In this document: positions 8,090-16,867 of the stretch, piece after piece
Layout: the number at the start of each line of letters is the position of its first letter
Position numbering within the stretch: the stretch's first letter is position 1
Assembly (NCBI GenBank): GCA_030427585.1
Contig: JAUIBW010000030.1
Coordinates: 1-61,098, forward strand
Source of the DNA: Bacteroidia bacterium
Lineage (GTDB): Bacteria > Bacteroidota > Bacteroidia > Flavobacteriales > Flavobacteriaceae
Direction of reading: 5' to 3'
Length of the DNA: 61,098 nucleotides
Translations under genes and position numbers: made by a program
Notes under the pieces: model-generated
What the model saw: only the letters and a program-made list of their open reading frames with translations
Databases searched by the model: none
What the model was told of the DNA's origin: nothing

Positions 8090-9121
8090 ATGAAGTACAC
8101 TACATTACCTGGTACAGATATACGAGTAAGTAAAATATGCCTGGGAAGCATGACCTGGGGTGAGCAAAATACCGAAGAAGAGGGACATCAGCAGTTAAAT
8201 TATGCTATGGATCAAGGAATTAATTTTATTGATACGGCAGAGTTATATTCTGTACCGGCAAATAAAAAGACCCAGGGAAGCACAGAAAGAATTATCGGAA
8301 CATGGTTAAAAAAAACGAATAAACGGGATGAGGTAGTTATTGCTACAAAAATTGTTGGCCCCAGGGATTTTGTTAATCATATTCGTACAGGAGGTTTTAC
8401 AAAAGCAGAATTTATCGATGCGATACATAAAAGCTTGAAGCGATTACAAACTGATTACATTGACCTGTATCAATTACATTGGCCAGAACGAAATACCAAT
8501 TTCTTTGGAGTTAGAGGCTATACCCATGATGAAGCAGAGCAATGGGAAGACAATTTTGGTGAAGTATTAAGTTGTCTTCAGGACTTTGTTGCAGAAGGAA
8601 AGATAAGACAAATAGGTCTTTCTAATGAAACACCTTATGGAGTAATGCGCTATGTTGAAGAAGCTCGAAAAGGAGCCCCAAAAATGATTACAGTTCAAAA
8701 CCCTTATAATTTATTAAACCGAAAAGATGAGGTAGGTCTTACCGAAGTTTTACATCGCGAAAATATTGGGCATTTACCCTACTCCCCTCTTGGTTTTGGG
8801 CAATTAACAGGAAAATATCTCGAGGAAACCCCAAAAAATGCCAGAGTTACCTTATTTCCGCAATTTTCTAGATATCATAATGAAAAATCGTTTGAAGCGA
8901 CTAGAGCATATAATGAGATAGCCAAAAAACATGGTATAAGCTTAACTCAAATGGCGTTAGCATTTGTAAATGACCGCCCTTTTGTAACCAGTACTATTAT
9001 TGGTGCCACATCACTGGATCAGTTAAAAGAAAATATTGGCAGCATTGATATTACCCTTTCTGATGCGATTTTAGATGAAATTGAAGCGGTACACGAAAAT
9101 AATCCCAATCCCGCTCCTTAA
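8090..9121 (+). CDS. tas: aldo/keto reductase, Tas family
   Basis: The 343-residue protein aligns end to end with E. coli Tas by recall: LGSMTWGEQNTEEE and LYQLHWPERNTNFFG. The aldo/keto reductase tetrad is present as Asp48 (FIDTAELY), Tyr53, Lys87 (ATKIV) and His130 (YQLHW). It should be a cytoplasmic NADPH-dependent carbonyl reductase with an unknown natural substrate. It is transcribed alone and converges on radA, the two stop codons overlapping by four bases. Confidence 0.9.
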   Translation: MKYTTLPGTDIRVSKICLGSMTWGEQNTEEEGHQQLNYAMDQGINFIDTAELYSVPANKKTQGSTERIIGTWLKKTNKRDEVVIATKIVGPRDFVNHIRTGGFTKAEFIDAIHKSLKRLQTDYIDLYQLHWPERNTNFFGVRGYTHDEAEQWEDNFGEVLSCLQDFVAEGKIRQIGLSNETPYGVMRYVEEARKGAPKMITVQNPYNLLNRKDEVGLTEVLHRENIGHLPYSPLGFGQLTGKYLEETPKNARVTLFPQFSRYHNEKSFEATRAYNEIAKKHGISLTQMALAFVNDRPFVTSTIIGATSLDQLKENIGSIDITLSDAILDEIEAVHENNPNPAP

Positions 9122-10485
9122 CCAAATAAATACTCAACTACATCTTCGATTTTGGTAACCATCTGAATTTGAATTCGGGTATTTTGAAGTGATATTTTAT
9201 TGTATTTAGAAACAAAAATAGTAGAGAAACCTAGTTTCTCTGCTTCTTGTATACGTTGCTCTACTTTAGTTACCGGGCGTATTTCTCCTGCCAGGCCTAC
9301 CTCTGCTGCAAAGCAAAAGTCTTTGGGGATAGGAATATCTTCGCTCGAAGATAATATCGCAGCAACAACTGCCAGATCAATTGCAGGATCATCTACAGAA
9401 ATACCTCCTGTGATGTTAAGGAATACATCTTTGGCCCCCAGTCTAAAACCAGCACGTTTCTCTAAAACTGCCAGGATCATATTAAGACGTTTAAGGTTGT
9501 ACCCTGTTGCACTGCGTTGCGGTGTCCCGTATACCGCAGTACTCACCAAAGCCTGTACTTCTATCATGAGTGGTCGCATACCTTCTACGGTAGAAGCTAT
9601 AGCAGTACCACTTAATTCTTCTTCTTTTTTAGAAATTAGAATCTCGCTGGGATTCGTAACTTCTCGTAAGCCACTTCCTTGCATCTCGTATATTCCTAAC
9701 TCAGAGGTAGACCCAAATCTGTTTTTTAAGGCACGTAAAATTCTGTATACATGGTTTCGATCTCCTTCAAACTGTAGTACGGTGTCAACCATATGCTCCA
9801 GAATTTTTGGACCGGCGATATTGCCATCTTTTGTGATATGGCCAATTAATAGTACAGGCGTTGCAGTTTCTTTGGCAAACTTGATTAATTCTGTGGTGCA
9901 TTCTCTGATCTGGGAGATACTTCCTGCACTACTTTCTATATAATCACTATGTAAAGTTTGTATAGAGTCTATAATAACAATATCGGGTTGGGTCTCTTCA
10001 ATCTGTCTAAAGATATTTTGAGTTTTGGTTTCAGTAAGAATTAGGCAATTGTCTGTTTTAGAATGAATACGTTCTGCACGCATCTTAATTTGTTGCTGGC
10101 TTTCTTCACCAGAAACATACAAAGTTTTATAGGGTAATTTAAGGCTAATTTGTAGCAACAATGTACTTTTTCCTATTCCTGGTTCACCCCCCAGTAGTGT
10201 TAAAGAACCAGGTACCAATCCACCTCCGAGTACTCGATTTAATTCGGCATCATCGGTATTATACCGGGCTTCCTGGCTAGTGTCAATTTCTGAAATTCGT
10301 AAAGGCTTAGCTATTCTATTTGTTTTGGCACTAGATGTAGCACTTTTCCAATCACTGGTCGAAGCTTTTTGAACGATTTCTTCGGCAATAGTATTCCATT
10401 CTTTACATGATGTACATTGTCCTTGCCACTTGGAATATTGTGCGCCACAATTCTGACAGAAAAAAACAGTTTTGATCTTAGCCAT
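9118..10485 (-). CDS. radA: DNA repair protein RadA
   Basis: The protein starts MAKIKTVFFCQNCG (455 residues). An upstream in-frame ATG at 10536 would add 17 hydrophobic residues that the family lacks, so I choose 10485. It has the four-cysteine zinc finger (CQNCG, CTSC), a RecA-like core with Walker A GGEPGIGKST, the RadA-specific KNRFG motif, and the C-terminal Lon-protease-like domain. RadA is a branch-migration helicase acting in recombinational repair. It is the only gene in its unit. Confidence 0.97.
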   Translation of the reverse strand: MAKIKTVFFCQNCGAQYSKWQGQCTSCKEWNTIAEEIVQKASTSDWKSATSSAKTNRIAKPLRISEIDTSQEARYNTDDAELNRVLGGGLVPGSLTLLGGEPGIGKSTLLLQISLKLPYKTLYVSGEESQQQIKMRAERIHSKTDNCLILTETKTQNIFRQIEETQPDIVIIDSIQTLHSDYIESSAGSISQIRECTTELIKFAKETATPVLLIGHITKDGNIAGPKILEHMVDTVLQFEGDRNHVYRILRALKNRFGSTSELGIYEMQGSGLREVTNPSEILISKKEEELSGTAIASTVEGMRPLMIEVQALVSTAVYGTPQRSATGYNLKRLNMILAVLEKRAGFRLGAKDVFLNITGGISVDDPAIDLAVVAAILSSSEDIPIPKDFCFAAEVGLAGEIRPVTKVEQRIQEAEKLGFSTIFVSKYNKISLQNTRIQIQMVTKIEDVVEYLFG

Positions 10486-10648
10486 AGAAGATTGATAAGA
10501 GTGTAAAAATACTATTATTTTAATAATACAGTACACAAAAATGAACTCGTAAAATAAGTGTTAAATAGTTTTGTTTGGATTTCAAAAACCAACTTTCTTA
10601 ATTAAAAATATGGTATATTTAGTAGGTAACCAATAATAGTATATAATC

Positions 10649-10810
10649 ATGAAAATTCTAAAATTAGCTGGGGTAAAACCAATATGTAAAATTGTTCAAA
10701 AAGAAATTAATGGAGGAAGGCCTAACTGTATTGATCGTGCATGTATGAGAGCTTGTATACAAACGGGTCAGACACCTTACGAGTGTTATATCGAATGTAT
10801 GATTTGTTAA
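10649..10810 (+). CDS. Cys-rich peptide with double-glycine leader
   Basis: The 53-residue frame starts MKILKLAGVKPICK. A leader-like segment VQKEINGG (Gly22-Gly23) is followed by a 30-residue tail with six cysteines (27, 32, 36, 46, 50, 53). The central part has C-x3-C, nine residues, C-x3-C, the spacing of a helical hairpin with two disulfides. A strong terminator begins 22 bases after the stop. A TATATTTA box lies at 10615-10622. I infer a secreted, leader-cleaved peptide (bacteriocin- or defensin-like). No exporter or modification gene is adjacent. The family is not recognised. Confidence 0.7.
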   Translation: MKILKLAGVKPICKIVQKEINGGRPNCIDRACMRACIQTGQTPYECYIECMIC

Positions 10811-10831
10811 AATCAATAACATTCAAAAAAC

Positions 10832-10860
10832 AAAAAGATCCTGTTTTCAGGATCTTTTTT
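10832..10860 (+). terminator. intrinsic terminator after the Cys-rich peptide
   Basis: AAAAAGATCCTG, a TTTT loop, then CAGGATCTTTTTT. It also lies just after the minus-strand esterase stop and can serve both directions. Confidence 0.9.
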
Positions 10861-10880
10861 ATGCGTGTGACTGGTAAGGT

Positions 10881-12026
10881 TTACCAACCAAAATCTTCTT
10901 TAATTTTGTTAACTTTATCCAACATATAGTCTTTGGTTAAGAAAGCAACTTCAGAAAGTTGAAAACCATTTTCATAAGCTCTCATGGCTTTTTTAGGTTC
11001 TCCTGTTTGCTCATAGAACATACCTAAATAATAATACCCTAACATTAAATCAGAATGCTCTTTTATCGCTAGCTTACCTAAAGGTTCTAATTCTGACCAA
11101 TTTTCCTTTTTTTCGAGAGCAGTAGATACCGCAATAAAATCATTAATTCTTATTTTACGCTTAATACCATACAGTTTTTCTGTAGTTTTATACATATCTA
11201 CAAGATAGTCATAGGGCGAAGTTTCTAGTGTAAGAAGAACTTCTTTATACGTTTTCTTGCTTATAGGGCGATACATTTCAAAAATACCTTCGAGAGCATT
11301 AGGAATAGCTTTTCCAACTAAAGTATAATGTGAAGATTCTTCAAAATTATCAAAGAAATAGCTCATTTCAGGATTTTCTATTGCAGATAGTTTCTCATCT
11401 AGAGCAATGAGGCTCTTTTTGATATTGTCGGCATCATTAGTTGCTGTGGCCAAGTAATACCAAATATCGGAAGAAGTCTGTAATTTGCTTGAAATTCGAT
11501 CCCCCATCGGTGGGCCTAATTCTGGGCTAATGCATATATACCCCTGAAAAATAGGATTGTCTTTAAATAAAAAGTAATTTATAAAATTAGCAGTATAATC
11601 ATGTCCAACAATAATTTTAAGTTGTGCAGTACGATAATTTTCATTTAGGTAAGGAACAAGCTCTTGCCCTATAAATTCATAGAATTCTGCTCCTTTTAAA
11701 GTAGGTAAAAACTCTGCAGTATCGTATCTGCAATCATCTTCTCTGGTTTTTCTTTGATTAACACCAACGACAATTGATTCTGGCATATCTTCCCAATAGG
11801 AAAAATAATCCACGTTGCCGGCAACGGGTTCGAATAAGTAATCTCCATCAAGAACAATAATCAAGGGGTATATTTTGTCTTCATTTTTCTTATAGTTACG
11901 CGGAAGCTGAATTTTTAACTCTCTACTTTGGTCTAATTTGATAGATCTAAAAGACTCGTATATTGTTTGTCCGTAACCGGAAACAACAAAAATACAAGCT
12001 ATAATAAGAGTCACACTTTTTTTCAT
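10881..12026 (-). CDS. esterase-family alpha/beta protein with altered nucleophile site
   Basis: The 381-residue protein has a signal peptide (residues 1-19), then a domain of the putative-esterase (EstD/enterochelin-esterase) family: LKIQLPRNYKKN, YPLIIVLDGDYLF, SIVVGVNQRKTRE. The nucleophile elbow, normally G-H-S-x-G, reads GHDYTAN at 141-147, so the serine is replaced by Asp143. The C-terminal part has a TPR-like segment (YYLGMFYEQTGEPKKAMRAYENG). It is the last gene of the panC-panD-flippase unit, 48 bases after its neighbour. It is probably not a classical serine esterase. Confidence 0.75.
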   Translation of the reverse strand: MKKSVTLIIACIFVVSGYGQTIYESFRSIKLDQSRELKIQLPRNYKKNEDKIYPLIIVLDGDYLFEPVAGNVDYFSYWEDMPESIVVGVNQRKTREDDCRYDTAEFLPTLKGAEFYEFIGQELVPYLNENYRTAQLKIIVGHDYTANFINYFLFKDNPIFQGYICISPELGPPMGDRISSKLQTSSDIWYYLATATNDADNIKKSLIALDEKLSAIENPEMSYFFDNFEESSHYTLVGKAIPNALEGIFEMYRPISKKTYKEVLLTLETSPYDYLVDMYKTTEKLYGIKRKIRINDFIAVSTALEKKENWSELEPLGKLAIKEHSDLMLGYYYLGMFYEQTGEPKKAMRAYENGFQLSEVAFLTKDYMLDKVNKIKEDFGW

Positions 12027-12074
12027 AAGTATTAGGATTAAGGTTAAGCAAGGGACAATATATAAATTATTTCC

Positions 12075-13040
12075 TTATTTTTCTCTGTTTAAAATAGGGA
12101 GGAACAAAAAGGATAACGCCCCAATGATTATATTTATTGCGGTCTGTGAGGTCCATAATATCCAGCCAAAAGCTTCTCCTGCTGGTTTTTCGATATCAAA
12201 AAGTAATAAAATCGTAGCAATGGCGATAGGAAATGCACCAATACCTCCATTAGTGGTAGACATAGCAAATGATCCCGCTACAAAGGTTGCCAGTATGGGG
12301 CCTATAGATAAAGAGGTAGTTTCGGGAACCGTAAATTTAATAACATAAAACATCACGACATAAAGTGCCCATATAAGAAAAGTGTGAAATACAAAAGCTT
12401 TTTTTTGTTTCACCTTAGAAATGCTTTTTACACCTTCTAGAAGACCATTTCCAAAATTTCGTAATTTAACAAGTATTGGATTACTAGAAGTTTTTATGAT
12501 TTTCAGAAATAGTATTCCGGCAAATAGTAGCCCCAGTACAATAGCTAGGGTGATAAAAGGGCTTGTAATTTTTTCTTCTAAGTACGATAAAAGAAGTTCT
12601 GATTGAAAAAATAGTGTAATACCTATCACTAATAAAAGCATGAGCAAATCAATAACTCGTTCTGAGATAATGGTTCCAAAGGCTTTTTTAAAAGGCACCC
12701 CTTCATACGTTGATATCGTACCACCACGTAAAATTTCTCCAGATCTTGGGATTCCCAGATTTGCAAGGTATCCTACCATAATGGCCATAAAACTATTTGA
12801 TAGTTTGACCGGGTATCCCAAAGGTTCTAATAAAAATTTCCATCGGTATGCTCTTGAGAGATGAGAAATAATTCCCAGAATTAAAGAAAGAATAATCCAT
12901 TTAGGATCTGCTTGTGTAATATACTGAAGCGTTTTTTGCCTTTCTTCTGGAGTTGCTGAAGCGATAGAATACCAAATTAAAAAAACTCCCAATGCTAAAG
13001 GGAGTATAATTTTAAGAAACTTTATAAGTTTGGGGTTCAC
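12075..13040 (-). CDS. UPF0104 / flippase-like integral membrane protein
   Basis: The 321-residue protein has about eight membrane helices and the pattern of the lysylphosphatidylglycerol synthase TM region/YbhN family: YRWKFLLEPLGYPVKL near residue 66, NLGIPRSGEILRGG near 95, and NGGIGAFPIA near 264. Members include the MprF flippase domain and proteins of unknown substrate. It begins three bases after panD and is probably translated from the same mRNA. Confidence 0.85.
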   Translation of the reverse strand: MNPKLIKFLKIILPLALGVFLIWYSIASATPEERQKTLQYITQADPKWIILSLILGIISHLSRAYRWKFLLEPLGYPVKLSNSFMAIMVGYLANLGIPRSGEILRGGTISTYEGVPFKKAFGTIISERVIDLLMLLLVIGITLFFQSELLLSYLEEKITSPFITLAIVLGLLFAGILFLKIIKTSSNPILVKLRNFGNGLLEGVKSISKVKQKKAFVFHTFLIWALYVVMFYVIKFTVPETTSLSIGPILATFVAGSFAMSTTNGGIGAFPIAIATILLLFDIEKPAGEAFGWILWTSQTAINIIIGALSFLFLPILNREK

Positions 13041-13043
13041 TAT

Positions 13044-13394
13044 CTATTTTAATAAGTTATTTTCCTCGTTTGGGAAAAGAAGTCTTGGTTTGAAGTTTTT
13101 AGCTTCTTCAATATCCATCATGGCATAGGTGATTAGTATTAATACGTCTCCTTTTGCTACTTTTCTAGCAGCAGCACCGTTTAGTGTAATTTCGCCGCTG
13201 TTTCTAGGTCCTGGGATGGCGTAAGTTTCTAAACGCTCTCCGTTATTATTATTTACAATCTGTACCTTTTCTCCTTCAACAATATTAGCAGCATCCATTA
13301 GATCTTGATCTATTGTTATACTACCGATATAATTAAGATCGGCACCAGTCACCTTAACGCGATGAATTTTTGATTTTACTACGTGTACAAGCAT
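13044..13394 (-). CDS. panD: aspartate 1-decarboxylase
   Basis: The 116-residue protein is full length. Self-cleavage at Gly24-Ser25 (NYIGSITID) would make the pyruvoyl cofactor. Lys9 (KSKIHR) and the [11 protein letters not shown] segment are also conserved. It makes beta-alanine for pantothenate. It lies 20 bases after panC, so the operon pairs the beta-alanine supplier with its consumer. Confidence 0.97.
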   Translation of the reverse strand: MLVHVVKSKIHRVKVTGADLNYIGSITIDQDLMDAANIVEGEKVQIVNNNNGERLETYAIPGPRNSGEITLNGAAARKVAKGDVLILITYAMMDIEEAKNFKPRLLFPNEENNLLK

Positions 13395-13414
13395 GTTACA
13401 AAGTTAGTTATTTT

Positions 13415-14263
13415 TTAATTTAGGGCAATGTTATCAATGAGTCTTATTTCTCCTGCAAATACAGCTATAAAAGCTCTGTATTTGGTGTCTTTTTGTTTTC
13501 GTTTAATGGACTTTAAGTCAGATACTTTTGCAATTTCAAAGTATTCTAATTTTAACTCATCATTGTTTTTGAATTGTTCTGACACCCATTTGTTTAAGGT
13601 ATGAACACTTTTTGTGCCAAAGTCTTTTTTTACCCGTTTCAGGGTCGAATAAATCAAGGGAGATTCATTAAGTTGCTTTTGGTTAAGTCTTTTGTTTCGA
13701 GAGCTTAAAGCCAATCCATTTTTTTCTCTATAGATAGGACAGCCAATAATTTGAACTGACATTTTTTCAATTTCAACTAATTTTTTAACAATCTGAAGTT
13801 GTTGAAAATCTTTTTCTCCAAAGTAGGCTTTATCTGGATTAACAATAGTAAAAAAATGGTTTAAGACTGTCCCGACTCCATCAAAATGACCAGGTCTATA
13901 TTTGCCTTCCATTTCATTTTCTAATCCTCCAAAATCATAATTAATTGATAATATTTCATCTCCATACATCTCCTTTGGTGTAGGAGCGAATACGATTATT
14001 TCTTTAGATAATTGTGATAAAAGCTCAATATCAGCATCCAAAGTTCGAGGATAATTCACTAAATCTTCGGTCGTATTAAATTGTGTAGGGTTTACAAAAA
14101 TACTAACTACAACTTTTTGATTTTCTTTAAGAGCCCTTTCTATCAGTGCAAGATGACCTTTGTGCAATGCTCCCATCGTAGGAACAAATCCAATGGTTTT
14201 GTTTTGCTTATTAAAAGCTGCAACATCTTCTAGTATATCTCGTCTTTTTCCGTGTACCCGCAT
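13415..14263 (-). CDS. panC: pantothenate synthetase
   Basis: It catalyses ATP-dependent joining of pantoate and beta-alanine. It has VPTMGALHKGHL (HIGH-like), FVNPTQFN, YFGEKDFQQLQIVKKLV and LALSSRN. I start at 14263 (MRVHGKRRDI, 282 residues); the longer frame from 14347 would add 28 residues that the family lacks and run over the divergent promoter. It is the first gene of panC-panD-flippase-esterase. Confidence 0.95.
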   Translation of the reverse strand: MRVHGKRRDILEDVAAFNKQNKTIGFVPTMGALHKGHLALIERALKENQKVVVSIFVNPTQFNTTEDLVNYPRTLDADIELLSQLSKEIIVFAPTPKEMYGDEILSINYDFGGLENEMEGKYRPGHFDGVGTVLNHFFTIVNPDKAYFGEKDFQQLQIVKKLVEIEKMSVQIIGCPIYREKNGLALSSRNKRLNQKQLNESPLIYSTLKRVKKDFGTKSVHTLNKWVSEQFKNNDELKLEYFEIAKVSDLKSIKRKQKDTKYRAFIAVFAGEIRLIDNIALN

Positions 14264-14324
14264 TAGTGTATAACTTAAAGGCGTGCAAAAATAAGATATT
14301 ACTGGCAGACTGCATAAATTTTCG

Positions 14325-14340
14325 TAATTTTGCAAAATTA
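14325..14340. promoter_or_regulatory. symmetric divergent -7 box between panC and the GlgA-like gene
   Basis: TAATTTTGCAAAATTA is a perfect 16-base palindrome that reads TAnnTTTG on both strands. It lies 62 bases from the panC start and 35 bases from the start of the GlgA-like gene. It may be a back-to-back promoter for both. Confidence 0.5.
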
Positions 14341-14374
14341 ATTCCAAAAGGAGGACGATAAAAGTATCGATTAT

Positions 14375-15184
14375 ATGAAAGATAAGAGGATATTGTATGT
14401 ATCATCAGAAGTAATACCTTACCTGCCAGAGACTGAAATCTCATCTATGTCTTTTGAAGCACCAAGGATGGTAAATAATAAAGGGGGTCAAATTAGAATT
14501 TTTATGCCTAGATATGGCAATATCAATGAGAGGAGGCACCAGTTGCATGAAGTAATTAGGCTTTCGGGAATGAATTTAGTGATTAATGACCTGGATATGC
14601 CTCTTATTATTAAAGTTGCTTCGATTCCAAAAGAACGAATGCAAGTTTATTTCATCGATAATGAGGATTATTTTAAAAGAAAAGCAACATTAACAGATGA
14701 AGAAGGAAAATTATTTCCTGATAATGATGAGCGAGCAATCTTTTTTGCCAAGGGAGTGATTGAAACAGTTAAAAAATTAAACTGGTCACCAGATGTGATT
14801 CATGTACATGGATGGTTAGCTTCTCTTTTGCCATTATACTTAAAGAATTACTATGCTAATGAACCTCTTTTTGGTCAAAGTAAAATTGTTACTTCTGTAT
14901 ATAATAATGGTTATGACGGGATATTAGATAAGAATATGATGGAAAAAGTAAAGTTTGACGGAATAGATGAAGAAAAAATAAGTGATTTGGCTAAACCAAC
15001 ATATAGTAATCTAATGAAGGTGGCTGTTGATAATTCTGATGCCATTATTGTGGGGTCTGAAGAAATCCCGTCTGAGCTTGTCGAACATTTAAAAACAATA
15101 GACCAACCCGTTTTAGAATATAAAAAACCAGATGAATTTGCCGATGCCTATGAAACCTTCTATCAAACAGAGGTATTGGTATAA
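14375..15184 (+). CDS. GlgA-like protein, N-terminal half only
   Basis: The 269-residue protein matches the N-terminal starch/glycogen synthase domain (GT5): YVSSEVIPYLPETEISSMSFEAPRM, the G-G-Q-I-R-I-F-M-P-R-Y-G motif, and DVIHVHGWLASLLPLYL. Full GlgA has about 480 residues, and the C-terminal GT-B half that completes the ADP-glucose site is missing. The end is a normal stop, six bases before the next start, so I read it as a stable short paralog rather than a broken gene. Short proteins of this kind are common in Flavobacteriia. Catalysis is doubtful. Confidence 0.8.
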   Translation: MKDKRILYVSSEVIPYLPETEISSMSFEAPRMVNNKGGQIRIFMPRYGNINERRHQLHEVIRLSGMNLVINDLDMPLIIKVASIPKERMQVYFIDNEDYFKRKATLTDEEGKLFPDNDERAIFFAKGVIETVKKLNWSPDVIHVHGWLASLLPLYLKNYYANEPLFGQSKIVTSVYNNGYDGILDKNMMEKVKFDGIDEEKISDLAKPTYSNLMKVAVDNSDAIIVGSEEIPSELVEHLKTIDQPVLEYKKPDEFADAYETFYQTEVLV

Positions 15185-15189
15185 GCAAA

Positions 15190-16845
15190 ATGATGAAATT
15201 ATTTATGAAATTGAAGAATATTTTAATTAGAATAACGGTTATAGTAGCTGTTGTTTTTGCATTTTTGTCTTGTAACGATGATTTTGATTCTGTTGGTAGT
15301 GAGGTTATTGGTGATGTTAATTTTGAAGACAAACAGTACTCTGCAGTACCTATAACATATAGTAAAAAATTCGAAAGGGTACGCACTAGTAATTTGATAA
15401 CTGGTCAACAAGGTGCCGTTCATTCTAATTTGTTGGGCGTTTATAATGATCCTATATACGGGCAATCAGTGTATAGTATTTTATCCCAGGTTCAACCTTC
15501 AAAATTAAATCCAACCTTTGGGATTGAGGCAAAGTTAGACAGTGTTGTCTTTAGTTTGCCATATTTTAGTACCGCGACAAGTACAGCATCGGTTCAAATA
15601 GATAATGTTACCGAGACAGCGACTACCTATAGATTAGATTCGATTTATGGAAACCAACCGATTAAACTATCGTTGTATAAATCTAATTACTTTTTAAGAG
15701 ATTTTAATCCAGAATCTAATGAAAGACAAGTTTATTATTCTAACGATGTCGAAGCTAATTTTGGAGCAGAAGTAGAACAAACATTGTTATATGTTAACGA
15801 AAACTTCGTTCCTTCTGCTAAAGAAGTTATTACAAAAACCGAAACCGATGCCAATGGAGAAACTACAACCAAGAGAGAACGGTTAACTCCGAGATTAAGA
15901 GTTAAGTTTCCAGATGAGACAAAAACCCTGTTTTCTACATTGTTCCTGGATAAGGAAGGTAGTCCAGAGCTAAGCAACGTAAATAATTTCAGGAATTATT
16001 TTAGAGGGATTTATATTAAAGCAGAACCTATAAATAATAATGGAAATTTAATATACCTTAATACTAGAAATGCTCAAATAACCCTTCATTACAGTTATAA
16101 GGAAACTTCAAATGCTGCCGATACTAAACAGGATAAACTGGATTTAAATTTCACGAATACTTTTATAAACTCTATAAAAACTACTTTAGATCCAACTATT
16201 GCTGAAGAATTAAAAGAAGAAAATCAAGATACAATAAACGGAGAAGATAATTTGTATCTAAAAGGAGGTGATGGTTCGTATGCAGTAATTGATTTATTTG
16301 GAGGCAATGTTACCAATGAAAATGGCGAACAAGAAAATGAACTTAGTTTCTTAAAAAGACAAGATTGGTTAGTTAACGATGCAAGTCTAAAATTCTATAT
16401 CAATAAGAATAAAGTAACTGGAGGAGCTACAGAGCCCGAAAGGATCTTTGTATTTAATATTGAGACAGGGGCAGTCCTTCTGGATTATTTTCTGGATGGT
16501 AGTGCTAATACAGATGTTCCCTTGGCTTCTGTTGTTAATCATTTGGGAAGAATCAGTCGTGATTCTGATAAGAATGGAGAATTTTATAGAATAAGAATAA
16601 CACAACATATCCTAAACATTTTAAAAGGTGAAATTGAAAATACCAAACTAGGGTTGTCAGTGTCTCAAAACGTAAACATTATAACAAGCGCAATAGGCGA
16701 TACCCCTACAACTAATAATGAGATCATTCCCTCCTCATCAATAGTTTCCCACGAAGGAACAGTGCTCTATGGAAATGGAGTAAATGTTCCCGAATCAAAA
16801 CGTTTAAAACTTGATATTTTTTATACATCATCAAAGGAAAACTAA
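15190..16845 (+). CDS. DUF4270 lipoprotein
   Basis: The 551-residue protein has an N-terminal lipobox ending FLSCND, with Cys28 as the lipidated residue. It has the DUF4270 pattern: a beta-rich body with repeated SVVFSLPY and LKFYINKNKV type strands. The family is Bacteroidota-specific and of unknown function. It starts six bases after the GlgA-like gene and is followed by glmS after 22 bases, so the three form one unit. Confidence 0.85.
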   Translation: MMKLFMKLKNILIRITVIVAVVFAFLSCNDDFDSVGSEVIGDVNFEDKQYSAVPITYSKKFERVRTSNLITGQQGAVHSNLLGVYNDPIYGQSVYSILSQVQPSKLNPTFGIEAKLDSVVFSLPYFSTATSTASVQIDNVTETATTYRLDSIYGNQPIKLSLYKSNYFLRDFNPESNERQVYYSNDVEANFGAEVEQTLLYVNENFVPSAKEVITKTETDANGETTTKRERLTPRLRVKFPDETKTLFSTLFLDKEGSPELSNVNNFRNYFRGIYIKAEPINNNGNLIYLNTRNAQITLHYSYKETSNAADTKQDKLDLNFTNTFINSIKTTLDPTIAEELKEENQDTINGEDNLYLKGGDGSYAVIDLFGGNVTNENGEQENELSFLKRQDWLVNDASLKFYINKNKVTGGATEPERIFVFNIETGAVLLDYFLDGSANTDVPLASVVNHLGRISRDSDKNGEFYRIRITQHILNILKGEIENTKLGLSVSQNVNIITSAIGDTPTTNNEIIPSSSIVSHEGTVLYGNGVNVPESKRLKLDIFYTSSKEN

Positions 16846-16867
16846 CAATATTTTAAAAACTTAAATT

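Noticed and set aside
9200..9943. A 247-codon plus-strand frame inside radA
   Set aside because: It is antisense to a well-conserved radA and its translation resembles no protein. It is a shadow of radA codon use.
16846..16867. glmS ribozyme or riboswitch
   Set aside because: Only 22 bases separate glmS from the preceding gene, too short for the ribozyme.
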